From Acidimicrobiaceae bacterium (GTDB taxonomy: Bacteria; Actinomycetota; Acidimicrobiia; Acidimicrobiales; Acidimicrobiaceae), in the NCBI GenBank assembly GCA_013044415.1, contig JABEUO010000198.1, forward strand, positions 1 through 6,294: a DNA stretch of 6,294 bases, read 5' to 3'. The translations under genes were made by a program, and so were the position numbers. Of the stretch, positions 1 through 6,258 are shown piece after piece (position 1 is the first letter of the stretch; each line of letters starts with the position of its first letter). The notes beneath the pieces were generated by a model, which was not told where the DNA came from, searched no databases, and saw nothing but the letters and a program-made list of their open reading frames with translations.

Positions 1-145
1 CTCCAACGACACTTCAGAAACAAGCATTCGAGCTCTTGGGTACTTCGCACCGCCTCGGATACATGTAGTCATAACTTTTCGCTTCGATTACCACAAATGC
101 GCTGGTAGGCTGGTTGAGGCTTGAATCAGGAACCTGAACTACGGT
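1..145. other. Unassigned edge region
   Basis: No gene can be assigned here. Two short reading frames deserve a note. On the plus strand, a frame open from the window edge ends at a TGA at 122-124 and gives about 40 residues, including the stretch APPRIHVVITFRFDYHKCAG; it could be the C-terminus of a gene lying mostly outside the window. On the minus strand, about 43 codons are open between a TAG near 143-145 and a TGA near 18-20, but the first plausible start is an internal GTG and no ribosome binding site precedes it. The two overlap, so at most one is likely to be coding. No tRNA-like fold and no hairpin followed by a T-run were seen, so there is no visible intrinsic terminator for the leftward gene cluster. 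Confidence 0.3.
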
Positions 146-187
146 CTAAGTTATGGCCCCTAAGTTATGGCCTCTAAGTTATGGCAT
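146..187. repeat. 14-bp tandem direct repeat, three copies
   Basis: Three contiguous 14-base units begin at 146, 160 and 174. They share the invariant 12-base core CTAAGTTATGGC and differ only in the last two bases (CC, CT, AT). The array starts 14 bases beyond the stop codon of the leftward oxidoreductase gene. Because 14 is not a multiple of three, the TAA in each unit falls in a different plus-strand frame, so the array closes all three plus frames; the minus strand carries TAA and TAG in each unit. GGCC also recurs, giving a weak potential pairing, but there is no T-run and no terminator-like structure. It could be a multi-site operator for a protein binding direct repeats, or a slippage-generated tandem array. 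The repeat itself is certain; its role is unknown. Confidence 0.9.
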
Positions 188-201
188 AGAAATTCGGCAC
201 C

Positions 202-1167
202 TCACAGGCTCGCTCCGTCTTTCGGTGAGAGAAGCCTCGCACCTTCGACCTCTGATACCCCGTAAGGAAGGACCGCTACCGCCACGACCTCAACCCCGGC
301 ATCGAAATACGCCTCAATCTTTCTACGACAATCGGCAGGAGTCCCGTGTACTACGAGATCATCGACCACCTCATCGGGGATGGCCGCAACGGCGGCCTTC
401 CTCTCCCCCGCCTCCCAGGCCTCCCACATCCCAGTCAGGGAATCCCCCCTGCCTAGCCACCTATGGAACTCGCGATAGACTGGCACGTTGAGATAGGCCG
501 CTATAGCGTATCGCGCCTGGCTCCTCACGGTCTTTGCGTCCTCGCTCGGAGCGACAAAGACCCTCGCTACCACCTTTTTCCCATCTCCGACCAGGGGCAC
601 CACCTTTTTTGCATCGGAGGAAGAGAGCCAGTTGATGATAGCCCCATCCGCCTCCCTCCCGGCCATCTTGAGCATCTGCTCCCTGAGCGCCGCTACTAGT
701 ATCTCTGGGGCCTTCGCCGGGGGATTGGTCAGTCTAAATCCCTCGATCTCGAAGGTCTCGAAGGCGTGGGAAACCTTCTCCCCCTCCAGAGCCATCTTTA
801 AAAACCTGACGAGATCACGGGTCTTTTGGTATGGCCGTTCAAAATCCAACCCGTTCCAGGACTTTACGATTACGTTAGAGGACGCACCCACCCCGAGGGT
901 AAAACGGCCGGGAGCGAGGTTGGCCAACGAAGCGGCCGACATAGCAATCGTCGCTGGCCCCCTGGTGAAGGCGGGGACAATTGCTGTGCCAATTTTCATC
1001 TCAGGCACCCAATCAGCGGCGAGCACTAGCGGGGAAAAAGCGTCGTAGCCAGCTGTTTCGGCGGACCATAGCTCCTTATAGCCAAGTGAAAGGGCTTCTT
1101 TCAGAAACTCTTTATGCCCCGATAAAGGTATCTCATTAAGGGGTATCGTAAGTCCGTAACTCGCCAT
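202..1167 (-). CDS. LLM-class F420-dependent oxidoreductase
   Basis: This 321-residue protein has the (beta/alpha)8 luciferase-like monooxygenase fold, whose actinobacterial members mostly use the deazaflavin coenzyme F420 for hydride transfer in the cytoplasm. Visible family marks are the N-terminal strand with GLTIPL, SAETAGYDAFSPL at residues 35-47, GTAI at 60-63, LAPGRFTLGVG at 84-94 followed by SSNVIVKSWNG, ADGAIINW at 173-180, and the C-terminal HGTPADCRRKIEAYFDAGV at 274-292, typical of the family's last helix and strand. Length is normal, around 320-350 residues. The layout resembles the Rv3520c-like branch, but subfamily and substrate cannot be read from sequence, and FMN use cannot be excluded. 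The ATG at 1167 is chosen because the first barrel strand follows immediately; no good Shine-Dalgarno precedes it. It lies 38 bases after the DUF5719-like gene on the same strand and is probably co-transcribed. It appears intact. Confidence 0.88.
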   Translation of the reverse strand: MASYGLTIPLNEIPLSGHKEFLKEALSLGYKELWSAETAGYDAFSPLVLAADWVPEMKIGTAIVPAFTRGPATIAMSAASLANLAPGRFTLGVGASSNVIVKSWNGLDFERPYQKTRDLVRFLKMALEGEKVSHAFETFEIEGFRLTNPPAKAPEILVAALREQMLKMAGREADGAIINWLSSSDAKKVVPLVGDGKKVVARVFVAPSEDAKTVRSQARYAIAAYLNVPVYREFHRWLGRGDSLTGMWEAWEAGERKAAVAAIPDEVVDDLVVHGTPADCRRKIEAYFDAGVEVVAVAVLPYGVSEVEGARLLSPKDGASL

Positions 1168-1169
1168 GA

Positions 1170-1190
1170 GCTAGATGCTAGCCTACTAGC
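1170..1190. other. Interleaved CTAG inverted repeats in intergenic gap
   Basis: The short gap between the repeat-protein gene and the oxidoreductase gene contains GCTAG at 1170-1174, GCTAGC at 1177-1182 and CTAGC at 1186-1190. Two mutually exclusive five-pair hairpins are possible: 1170-1174 with 1178-1182 (three-base loop) and 1177-1181 with 1186-1190 (four-base loop). On the minus-strand transcript they would sit directly upstream of the ATG at 1167, where a ribosome binding site is expected and none is evident. There is no T-run, so this is not a terminator. It could tune translation of the oxidoreductase, or it may be chance. The sequence symmetry is directly visible; function is inference. 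Confidence 0.35.
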
Positions 1191-1205
1191 ACGCCTAGTT
1201 CAGGG

Positions 1206-2756
1206 TCACCCACGAACTGGAAATGCCATCGAATTGAGCTGTGAGGCGATACTCCCCTGCGAGATCGGTACCACAACCGCAGGATTGGCCATTCGCACCC
1301 GAACGGCGAAGGTTCCTTGGGAGCCTAGCGATACAAGGGCGATCTGTCCTTTGGCAACAGTTACTCCACCATGGAGGGTTCCTTTGGAGGACTTCACGAT
1401 GTTGGCTTTTGCCTTGGTTTCAACCGATTGGACCGCCGACGGCGGCGAATTGGTGGCCGTTATTGCCTCCAATGAGTAGCTCCCGCCGTTGCCGCCACCG
1501 TTGGCATCCTGTATGGCTAGGCCGGATCCACTCGGAGGCTCGCCTTGAAAGGTGATCCACTCTTTGGCGGGGACCGAATACCCCAGTTCCGAGTAGGCAG
1601 CCGAGGGCTGACCGGCGATCGGAACTACCACATCCGTCGAGACCACGAGACCAACCCCAGAATCGCTCACCGAGACCCCATAAGCCGAGGCTTGAGGAAG
1701 AGAAGTCGAGGAGGAGAGGTTTACTACGATAAATGACTGTGGCTCTATGGTCTGGGAAAAGTGACTCCCACCTACACCCGTACCCGCAATCACTCCGACC
1801 TTCCCCAAAGACCCCACCACGGCAACGTTAGCATTTACCACCGAGGTGGAGGGGTTGAAAATTATCAACTTGGTCGATACACCCGGCGAGTTGGTTAGAG
1901 ACGGCAGATACCACTTGGATGACGGCCTATTGACCCCGAGCAACAATGAAGCACCGATATTTGTTGGTGTTTGATACTGGCTTAGTCCAGAGACGACGAT
2001 ACTGCCCGACCTAGCCCTAACTTCAACGACTACATTTTGGTGACCGGGAAAGCGCTTGGAGAGGTCGAAACCAAAGGTTCCACCGGGTCGAACGACGATT
2101 CCCTGCAGGGTTCCGAGGTCGGTAACCCCCGAAGGAGAGAGGAGTCTGATGTCGAGGACCGCCGTAGTCTGCAAGGGATTAAAGATCGCCACCTTGAAGT
2201 GGGTACCAGAAGTGGTAGCCCCATCTTGCAACACCCAATAAAAGCCCGGGGTCGCCTGGCACGGTGCCGCCACGTTACCTTGTGGGGTGGTGAGTTCCAC
2301 CGCCACCGCGACCTCACCCCCTCGAGCGACGATCCCGACCCCGCCTGCACTTTGATTTGAAAACAACCCGAGGTCGATCTTGTCGATGGACTTTCCAGGG
2401 ACAACCAGCTTCGAAATCGCCTTGGTAGCCCCCTTGTAGTAGAGGCCAATCTCAGCCTTCTGCCCACCAAGGTTAATAAATTCAATCCGCCCAACCGCCT
2501 TCTGCCTCGTAGGGTTGGGCCATACGCAGTACCAACTGGAGGTTGAGCCACCGATACTGACGGCCGGAATTGACAAGCCGGCTGGCCCGAGGGGTGATCC
2601 GGCCAAGGAAAAGGCCTGCTGCGAGCTGACCCTACTCACCGCTAGCTTTTGGATCCCGAACCCCAAGGCGATAATTGCCACAGATATTATGACCATTATC
2701 CAAGTAGTCCGCTGGCTTTTTAGGGCGTTCTTTTTACTCTTCAGCTTTACCACCAC
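1206..2756 (-). CDS. DUF5719-like membrane-anchored beta-repeat protein
   Basis: A 516-residue protein probably anchored by one N-terminal helix and otherwise outside the cell. A basic start (VKLKSKKNALKSQR) precedes a single hydrophobic helix at about residues 18-38, with no lipobox or clear cleavage site. The rest is Gly/Ser/Thr/Val-rich beta sequence with four related units. Three share an F-[NI]-[NP]-type strand motif (EFINLG near 92, IFNP near 191, IFNP near 299). All four share a later block of the type 'hydrophobic-x-L-S/G...V.V...V.V' (123-155, 227-260, 340-375, 470-500). WYCVW at 75-79 and Cys166 are the only cysteines and could form a disulfide. Architecture and position after a giant GT2 protein match what I recall of actinobacterial DUF5719 proteins; no biochemical function is known to me. 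The GTG at 2756 is the first usable start, but the next codon, also GTG, has better spacing to an AGGCGG. It follows the glycosyltransferase gene by 39 bases. Confidence 0.72.
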   Translation of the reverse strand: MVVKLKSKKNALKSQRTTWIMVIISVAIIALGFGIQKLAVSRVSSQQAFSLAGSPLGPAGLSIPAVSIGGSTSSWYCVWPNPTRQKAVGRIEFINLGGQKAEIGLYYKGATKAISKLVVPGKSIDKIDLGLFSNQSAGGVGIVARGGEVAVAVELTTPQGNVAAPCQATPGFYWVLQDGATTSGTHFKVAIFNPLQTTAVLDIRLLSPSGVTDLGTLQGIVVRPGGTFGFDLSKRFPGHQNVVVEVRARSGSIVVSGLSQYQTPTNIGASLLLGVNRPSSKWYLPSLTNSPGVSTKLIIFNPSTSVVNANVAVVGSLGKVGVIAGTGVGGSHFSQTIEPQSFIVVNLSSSTSLPQASAYGVSVSDSGVGLVVSTDVVVPIAGQPSAAYSELGYSVPAKEWITFQGEPPSGSGLAIQDANGGGNGGSYSLEAITATNSPPSAVQSVETKAKANIVKSSKGTLHGGVTVAKGQIALVSLGSQGTFAVRVRMANPAVVVPISQGSIASQLNSMAFPVRG

Positions 2757-2759
2757 TAT

Positions 2760-2765
2760 CCGCCT
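2760..2765 (-). promoter_or_regulatory. Possible ribosome binding site of repeat-protein gene
   Basis: On the minus strand AGGCGG lies three bases before the GTG at 2754-2756 and six bases before the adjacent in-frame GTG at 2751-2753. It is an imperfect match to AGGAGG. The spacing favours the second GTG, which would shorten the protein by one residue. An in-frame TAG at 2784-2786 prevents any longer start. This is the best Shine-Dalgarno candidate among the genes of the window. Confidence 0.4.
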
Positions 2766-2795
2766 AGACCAGGAGGAACGATTCTACTGACCGAT

Positions 2796-5700
2796 CTAAG
2801 CATCGCCGTCTCCAGTACTACTGGAAAGTTCCGACAGGCCATCGCCGGTTTCATTATGCCCTTTATGATCGGCCAGATGGTGGGCTTGCTCGGGGCCGAC
2901 TGAGGTATCCTCGGTCGCAACGGAGTCCTCTGGGGATGCTTTGGAACTCGCCCCGGTGACTCCCAAGGTTGGTCTATTGAAACCGAAATGACGGAGGATA
3001 TTTTTTACCATCGCCTCGCCATTGGCATCGAGCAGAAATGAGCGCTTCCTCAACAGGGCCAACAGTACGAGTCCCAAAGCGACTAACTGCCCGATTATTC
3101 CAAAGAAGTCAATGAGGGCCAGAAATGGCGAGCCGCCCACAATCCCCGTGGTCTGCTTGACCGGGGGTACGACCTGGAATGCGACGAGGGCCGGGTCGAC
3201 CAACAACTGCTTGAGGTCCAATTGACGCTCTAGTACCAAGTCGAGGTCGCTGCCCAAGAAGTACTGCCCCCTACCTATCCCCTGGGGAATCACAACGTAA
3301 CCGACCCCATTCGATGCGAGTATGGATCCTAATTTGACCTCATAGCCAGATATTGCCGATTCAACCGCTCTCTCAATTGTCAAAAGTCCTTCGACGCGAG
3401 GCGGGACTACCTCGGACGTCTGATCTATCCCAGCTGATGGCAGGACGTTTAGCGCTAAGCCGGTTGCGAGCCGAAATGAACCAACTGGCAGGTTGGTCGG
3501 TGAACCGAGCCATAAAACGTTTGTGTTAGTGGATAGTTGGGGGAGAAATGAGACGCTCGTGGCATACCCTCGAGGTGCAAGGCCCATCGTCCCGGAAAAT
3601 ATCCCCGGGGCCACAAAGACCACTCCTGCGAGAATTGACAAAATAAGCGCCGCTGTGAGGGGTTGCCGCAACCCTAAGGAGTAGGCCTTCAGGTCGAGTA
3701 TCGTCGCCTGGATTCCGATAGCCACCAGATCGAGCAGGATCACCCCCGCCACTACCTCGATGAGTGAGAGGGAAATCGGGGTCACCCCCAAGATGCCCAT
3801 AGAACTCAACAGCCCGAAGAGCAAAACGAGGCATAGCTCCATAAGTATGACAGACGCTTCGGTGGCCCTGCGGCCCTTTGCAATAAATGGGGTCAGCACG
3901 CCAAAGAGGAATAGCACGCTGACCAAAAAGGAGCCGTTCGAACCGACATTGCCAAAGCTGAGAATATGGACTATCCCGATGTCGGCTGGAGGGAGATCCC
4001 CAAAGATCGAGGCAGCGGGGTGTCCAGGCAAAAGCAGGCCGACCGACCAAGGGATATTGAGTATGAAGGAGACTAGTGCGACTATCCCCATAGTCCGCAA
4101 GGTCCCAAATAGGTAGCTCTGACCCTTGCTGATAAGGAATGGAAGGGATAGAAAAAGCACCGACAAGACGATCACTATCCACAGAGATGGTGAGATTGCT
4201 CCAGCTATTGCGAGTATGAGACCAGCCGCTAAATGAGCCCGCCGCATCTGACGTCGTGAATTAGTCATCGTACTTCTGGCACGAACTAGCATGAAATAGA
4301 CCCAGGGAGTGATAGCCAACGCCTCCACGGTGGTCAGCGAAGAGTTCAGAAGCGCCTGATGGAAAAGGGGGAGGGCAAGGAAGATCCCGGCTGCAATCTT
4401 GGCCGAATCCCGGCCCCTCCGGATGGCAACGAACTTATAGATACCCAGTGCACCGACCCATGGTGACAAGAAGATGATTAGGTGCAGCCCGAGAGTACCG
4501 TCACCGAGAACTAAGAGGTCCAATACCCCTAGGAGCAACCAGCTAGTTGGGGCGGGTTGGTGACCAAAAAGTACCGTAGGGTAGCTCGAGGAGAAGTAGT
4601 GCGAGAAGAGATAACCTGGTGAGGGTATCGGTGCCATCGATCCGAGTAGAGGGATGTGCCCAAAAAGTAGCGAACGGGTGCCAATTAAGAATGCTATGGC
4701 AACAACCCAAACGAAAGCCGACGCTACCCTCGACAAGGCCCTATTGTAGAGACGATGCGATTCCTGCTGGACTAGGTCGGGCTTGTGTGGAGTCTCCATT
4801 TTAGTCTCGGGTAGGGACTTTGAATGAAGTGATTTCTCGAGCCTTTTGATCGCCCGGCGGGATGTAAAATAGGCCGCAAGTCGGGCACTTCCTGAGATGA
4901 AATTTACCTGGTATAGGTCGCTGGAAATACTCTTGGACACCAGTTCACGGCGTCTGGTCTTTATGTCAGAGCGGAGCCGAAAATTCCAAGTAATCGCAGC
5001 GATGACCGACGCCGCTAACTTTGGCCTCCCGGTGAGCAAAAAGAAGGTCGCCTCAACCAGTGACAGGATCAGGAATCGAAATAGAAGGCCTTTGCGCTGT
5101 TTCGGGTTTGCGTCTTTAAGCAAAACCCTGAGCTGATTTTTGCGAGCGTAGTAGACCCTCTGGGAATGAACCATCCCGCTTCGCCCGCTGGAAAAGCGCC
5201 CGGAGCGCCTCCGCCTAGGCAAGTGCGGGGTATGCGATGCGACGAGGAGGTGTCGAACCTTTGCCGACGGAGCGGTCACTACCCGTGCTCCGAGTAGATG
5301 AGCCCTCCACGATAGGTCTACGTCTTCGTAGAAGATCCTTATCTTTTCGTCGAATCCTTCCATCGCTTCGAAGAGGTCCTGGCGGATCAAAAAACACCCT
5401 CCGGGGGCGACAAATACCTCCTCAACCTGGTCGTACTGCGCCTGGTCAAGGTCGCCAACGTCCACCCTCGCCGCAACCGCCCCGGTCTTATCCAAATCGA
5501 GGCCCAGCTGGAGTATCTGCCTAGGCGAATCCCAAACCACGATCTTTGGGGTGACTATTCCGGCGTTTTCGGCGTATGCAACCTCCATCATCTCGGTGAC
5601 TGCGTCCGGAGCAAGGGCGATGTCGTCGTGACAGAAGACGAGGTGGGTTGCTCCAGTGACCTCACGGACGGCAAAGTTACAGGCCTTGGCGAAGCCTTCG

Positions 5701-5900
5701 TCCTTCTCTATTCGAACCAACTTGGCGGCCGGCAGATAGCTTTCGACCCTCTCATTCAATGGATGCGTGCTCGCATTGTCCACGACTATGAATTCGAGAT
5801 TCGGGTAGTTAGAGTGCGCCAGTGATACTAGGCACTCATCAAACCACTCCCCTGGGTCATGAGCCACTACAACCGTGACAACTAACGGAGCTTGAAGCAT
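2796..5900 (-). CDS. GT2 glycosyltransferase fused to polytopic membrane domain
   Basis: This 1034-residue protein has two parts. Residues 6-225 form a GT-A glycosyltransferase of family 2, rhamnosyltransferase-like: strand LVVTVVVAHDPG at 6-17, VVDNAS at 39-44 (nucleotide-binding Asp), FCHDD at 89-93 (DxD-equivalent metal site), GGCFLIRQDLF at 167-177, and GFDEKIRIFYEDVDLSWR at 182-199 with the acceptor/base region EDVD. It should transfer a nucleotide-activated sugar at the cytoplasmic face. After a very basic loop (229-242) and two helices (about 271-308) come roughly a dozen membrane helices (about 393-766), a non-membrane domain (about 767-927), a last helix (928-950) and a hydrophilic acidic/Ser-rich tail. 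The membrane part resembles GT-C or YfhO-like proteins in layout only; donor and acceptor are unknown. The ATG at 5900 is preferred because the GT2 first strand follows; a TTG at 6005 would add 35 residues unlike a GT2 N-terminus. No clear Shine-Dalgarno precedes it. It leads the leftward cluster. Confidence 0.85.
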   Translation of the reverse strand: MLQAPLVVTVVVAHDPGEWFDECLVSLAHSNYPNLEFIVVDNASTHPLNERVESYLPAAKLVRIEKDEGFAKACNFAVREVTGATHLVFCHDDIALAPDAVTEMMEVAYAENAGIVTPKIVVWDSPRQILQLGLDLDKTGAVAARVDVGDLDQAQYDQVEEVFVAPGGCFLIRQDLFEAMEGFDEKIRIFYEDVDLSWRAHLLGARVVTAPSAKVRHLLVASHTPHLPRRRRSGRFSSGRSGMVHSQRVYYARKNQLRVLLKDANPKQRKGLLFRFLILSLVEATFFLLTGRPKLAASVIAAITWNFRLRSDIKTRRRELVSKSISSDLYQVNFISGSARLAAYFTSRRAIKRLEKSLHSKSLPETKMETPHKPDLVQQESHRLYNRALSRVASAFVWVVAIAFLIGTRSLLFGHIPLLGSMAPIPSPGYLFSHYFSSSYPTVLFGHQPAPTSWLLLGVLDLLVLGDGTLGLHLIIFLSPWVGALGIYKFVAIRRGRDSAKIAAGIFLALPLFHQALLNSSLTTVEALAITPWVYFMLVRARSTMTNSRRQMRRAHLAAGLILAIAGAISPSLWIVIVLSVLFLSLPFLISKGQSYLFGTLRTMGIVALVSFILNIPWSVGLLLPGHPAASIFGDLPPADIGIVHILSFGNVGSNGSFLVSVLFLFGVLTPFIAKGRRATEASVILMELCLVLLFGLLSSMGILGVTPISLSLIEVVAGVILLDLVAIGIQATILDLKAYSLGLRQPLTAALILSILAGVVFVAPGIFSGTMGLAPRGYATSVSFLPQLSTNTNVLWLGSPTNLPVGSFRLATGLALNVLPSAGIDQTSEVVPPRVEGLLTIERAVESAISGYEVKLGSILASNGVGYVVIPQGIGRGQYFLGSDLDLVLERQLDLKQLLVDPALVAFQVVPPVKQTTGIVGGSPFLALIDFFGIIGQLVALGLVLLALLRKRSFLLDANGEAMVKNILRHFGFNRPTLGVTGASSKASPEDSVATEDTSVGPEQAHHLADHKGHNETGDGLSELSSSTGDGDA

Positions 5901-6056
5901 CAGGTTACAAAGGCTACCACGGCAGAAAGCTTTGTCGATTAGTAGAAATAACCGCAATAAAGAACCGGTAGTACAAATGCCCGTTGATCTGGGATGATTG
6001 CCCAAAACCCACTTCGAAGCCTGCGGAGGTTAACCAAATTCCACTTCTTGGCGCAC
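5901..6056. other. Intergenic region between diverging genes
   Basis: This stretch separates the leftward glycosyltransferase start from the rightward small ORF and should hold the promoter of the leftward cluster. On the minus strand I could find only a weak candidate, TTGTAC followed after 17 bases by GGTTAT, reading leftward within about 5945-5973, and a TAGCCT hexamer at 5911-5916 close to the ATG; neither is convincing. A GGAGGT at 6025-6030 on the plus strand has no start codon at proper spacing and does not serve the ORF at 6070. No tRNA, riboswitch or terminator was recognised. Confidence 0.35.
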
Positions 6057-6062
6057 TAGTAT
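6057..6062 (+). promoter_or_regulatory. TAGTAT -10 element, likely leaderless
   Basis: TAGTAT matches the sigma-A -10 consensus at the key positions (T1, A2, A5, T6). Its end lies seven bases before the A of the ATG at 6070, so transcription would start at or within a base of the start codon and give a leaderless mRNA, a common mode in actinobacteria. No TTGACA-like -35 hexamer is visible 16-18 bases upstream, which weakens the call. Confidence 0.4.
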
Positions 6063-6069
6063 TCCGGAT

Positions 6070-6258
6070 ATGGCCAATTCGAACCACTTGATCCCCGATG
6101 AGCTAGACAAGCTGATAAACATTGCAGTTGGGAGCTTGGTGCTTGGCCTCGGATTTGTCAATAAGGCGACCAAGGCGTGCACCAAAGGGGCTATATCTCC
6201 CGTAACCGATCTCGCCAAAATCCTAGGATTTCCGTTAGGGTCTGATCGATCGAAATAG
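6070..6258 (+). CDS. Small hypothetical protein, 62 aa
   Basis: A rightward ORF with ATG at 6070 and TAG at 6256-6258. I do not recognise a family. The protein has a short polar N-terminus, a central amphipathic to hydrophobic helix (about residues 12-34: DKLINIAVGSLVLGLGFVNK) with Gly spacing, one cysteine, then PVTDLAKILGFPLG and a polar end. This resembles the small actinobacterial proteins with a single Gly-rich helix, but that is impression only. There is no Shine-Dalgarno; a -10-like TAGTAT seven bases upstream would give a leaderless message. The opposite strand also has an open frame here (from the window edge to a TAA at 6030-6032), but its protein looks less natural: Pro, Ser and Arg scattered with no periodicity. 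It diverges from the glycosyltransferase gene. A further in-frame GTG at 6262 follows the stop, but the window ends too soon to judge it. Confidence 0.45.
   Translation: MANSNHLIPDELDKLINIAVGSLVLGLGFVNKATKACTKGAISPVTDLAKILGFPLGSDRSK

Noticed and set aside
128..137. Small inverted repeat TCAGGAACCTGA as a possible terminator stem
   Set aside because: The stem is only four to five pairs with a tiny loop and no T-run follows on either strand.
632..1048. Plus-strand open frame of 138 codons opposite the oxidoreductase gene
   Set aside because: It lies wholly antisense to a well-supported gene with clear family motifs; its product has no recognisable domain and no ribosome binding site. It is a frame shadow.
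2030..2551. Minus-strand open frame of 173 codons inside the repeat-protein gene
   Set aside because: Out of frame with the repeat protein, whose internal repeats prove the other frame; the shadow product is Arg/Ser/Pro-rich and featureless.
2771..2776. AGGAGG-like sequence on the plus strand
   Set aside because: No plus-strand start codon follows at suitable spacing and the region is the gap between two minus-strand genes, so it is coincidental.
3526..4182. Minus-strand open frame of 218 codons inside the glycosyltransferase fusion gene
   Set aside because: It is out of frame with continuous membrane-helix coding sequence on the same strand and its translation is rich in Arg, Ser and Pro with no helices, as expected of a shadow.
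5901..6005. N-terminal extension of the glycosyltransferase from a TTG at 6005
   Set aside because: The extra 35 residues are Cys- and Arg-containing with no GT2 counterpart, and the canonical first strand begins directly after the ATG at 5900.
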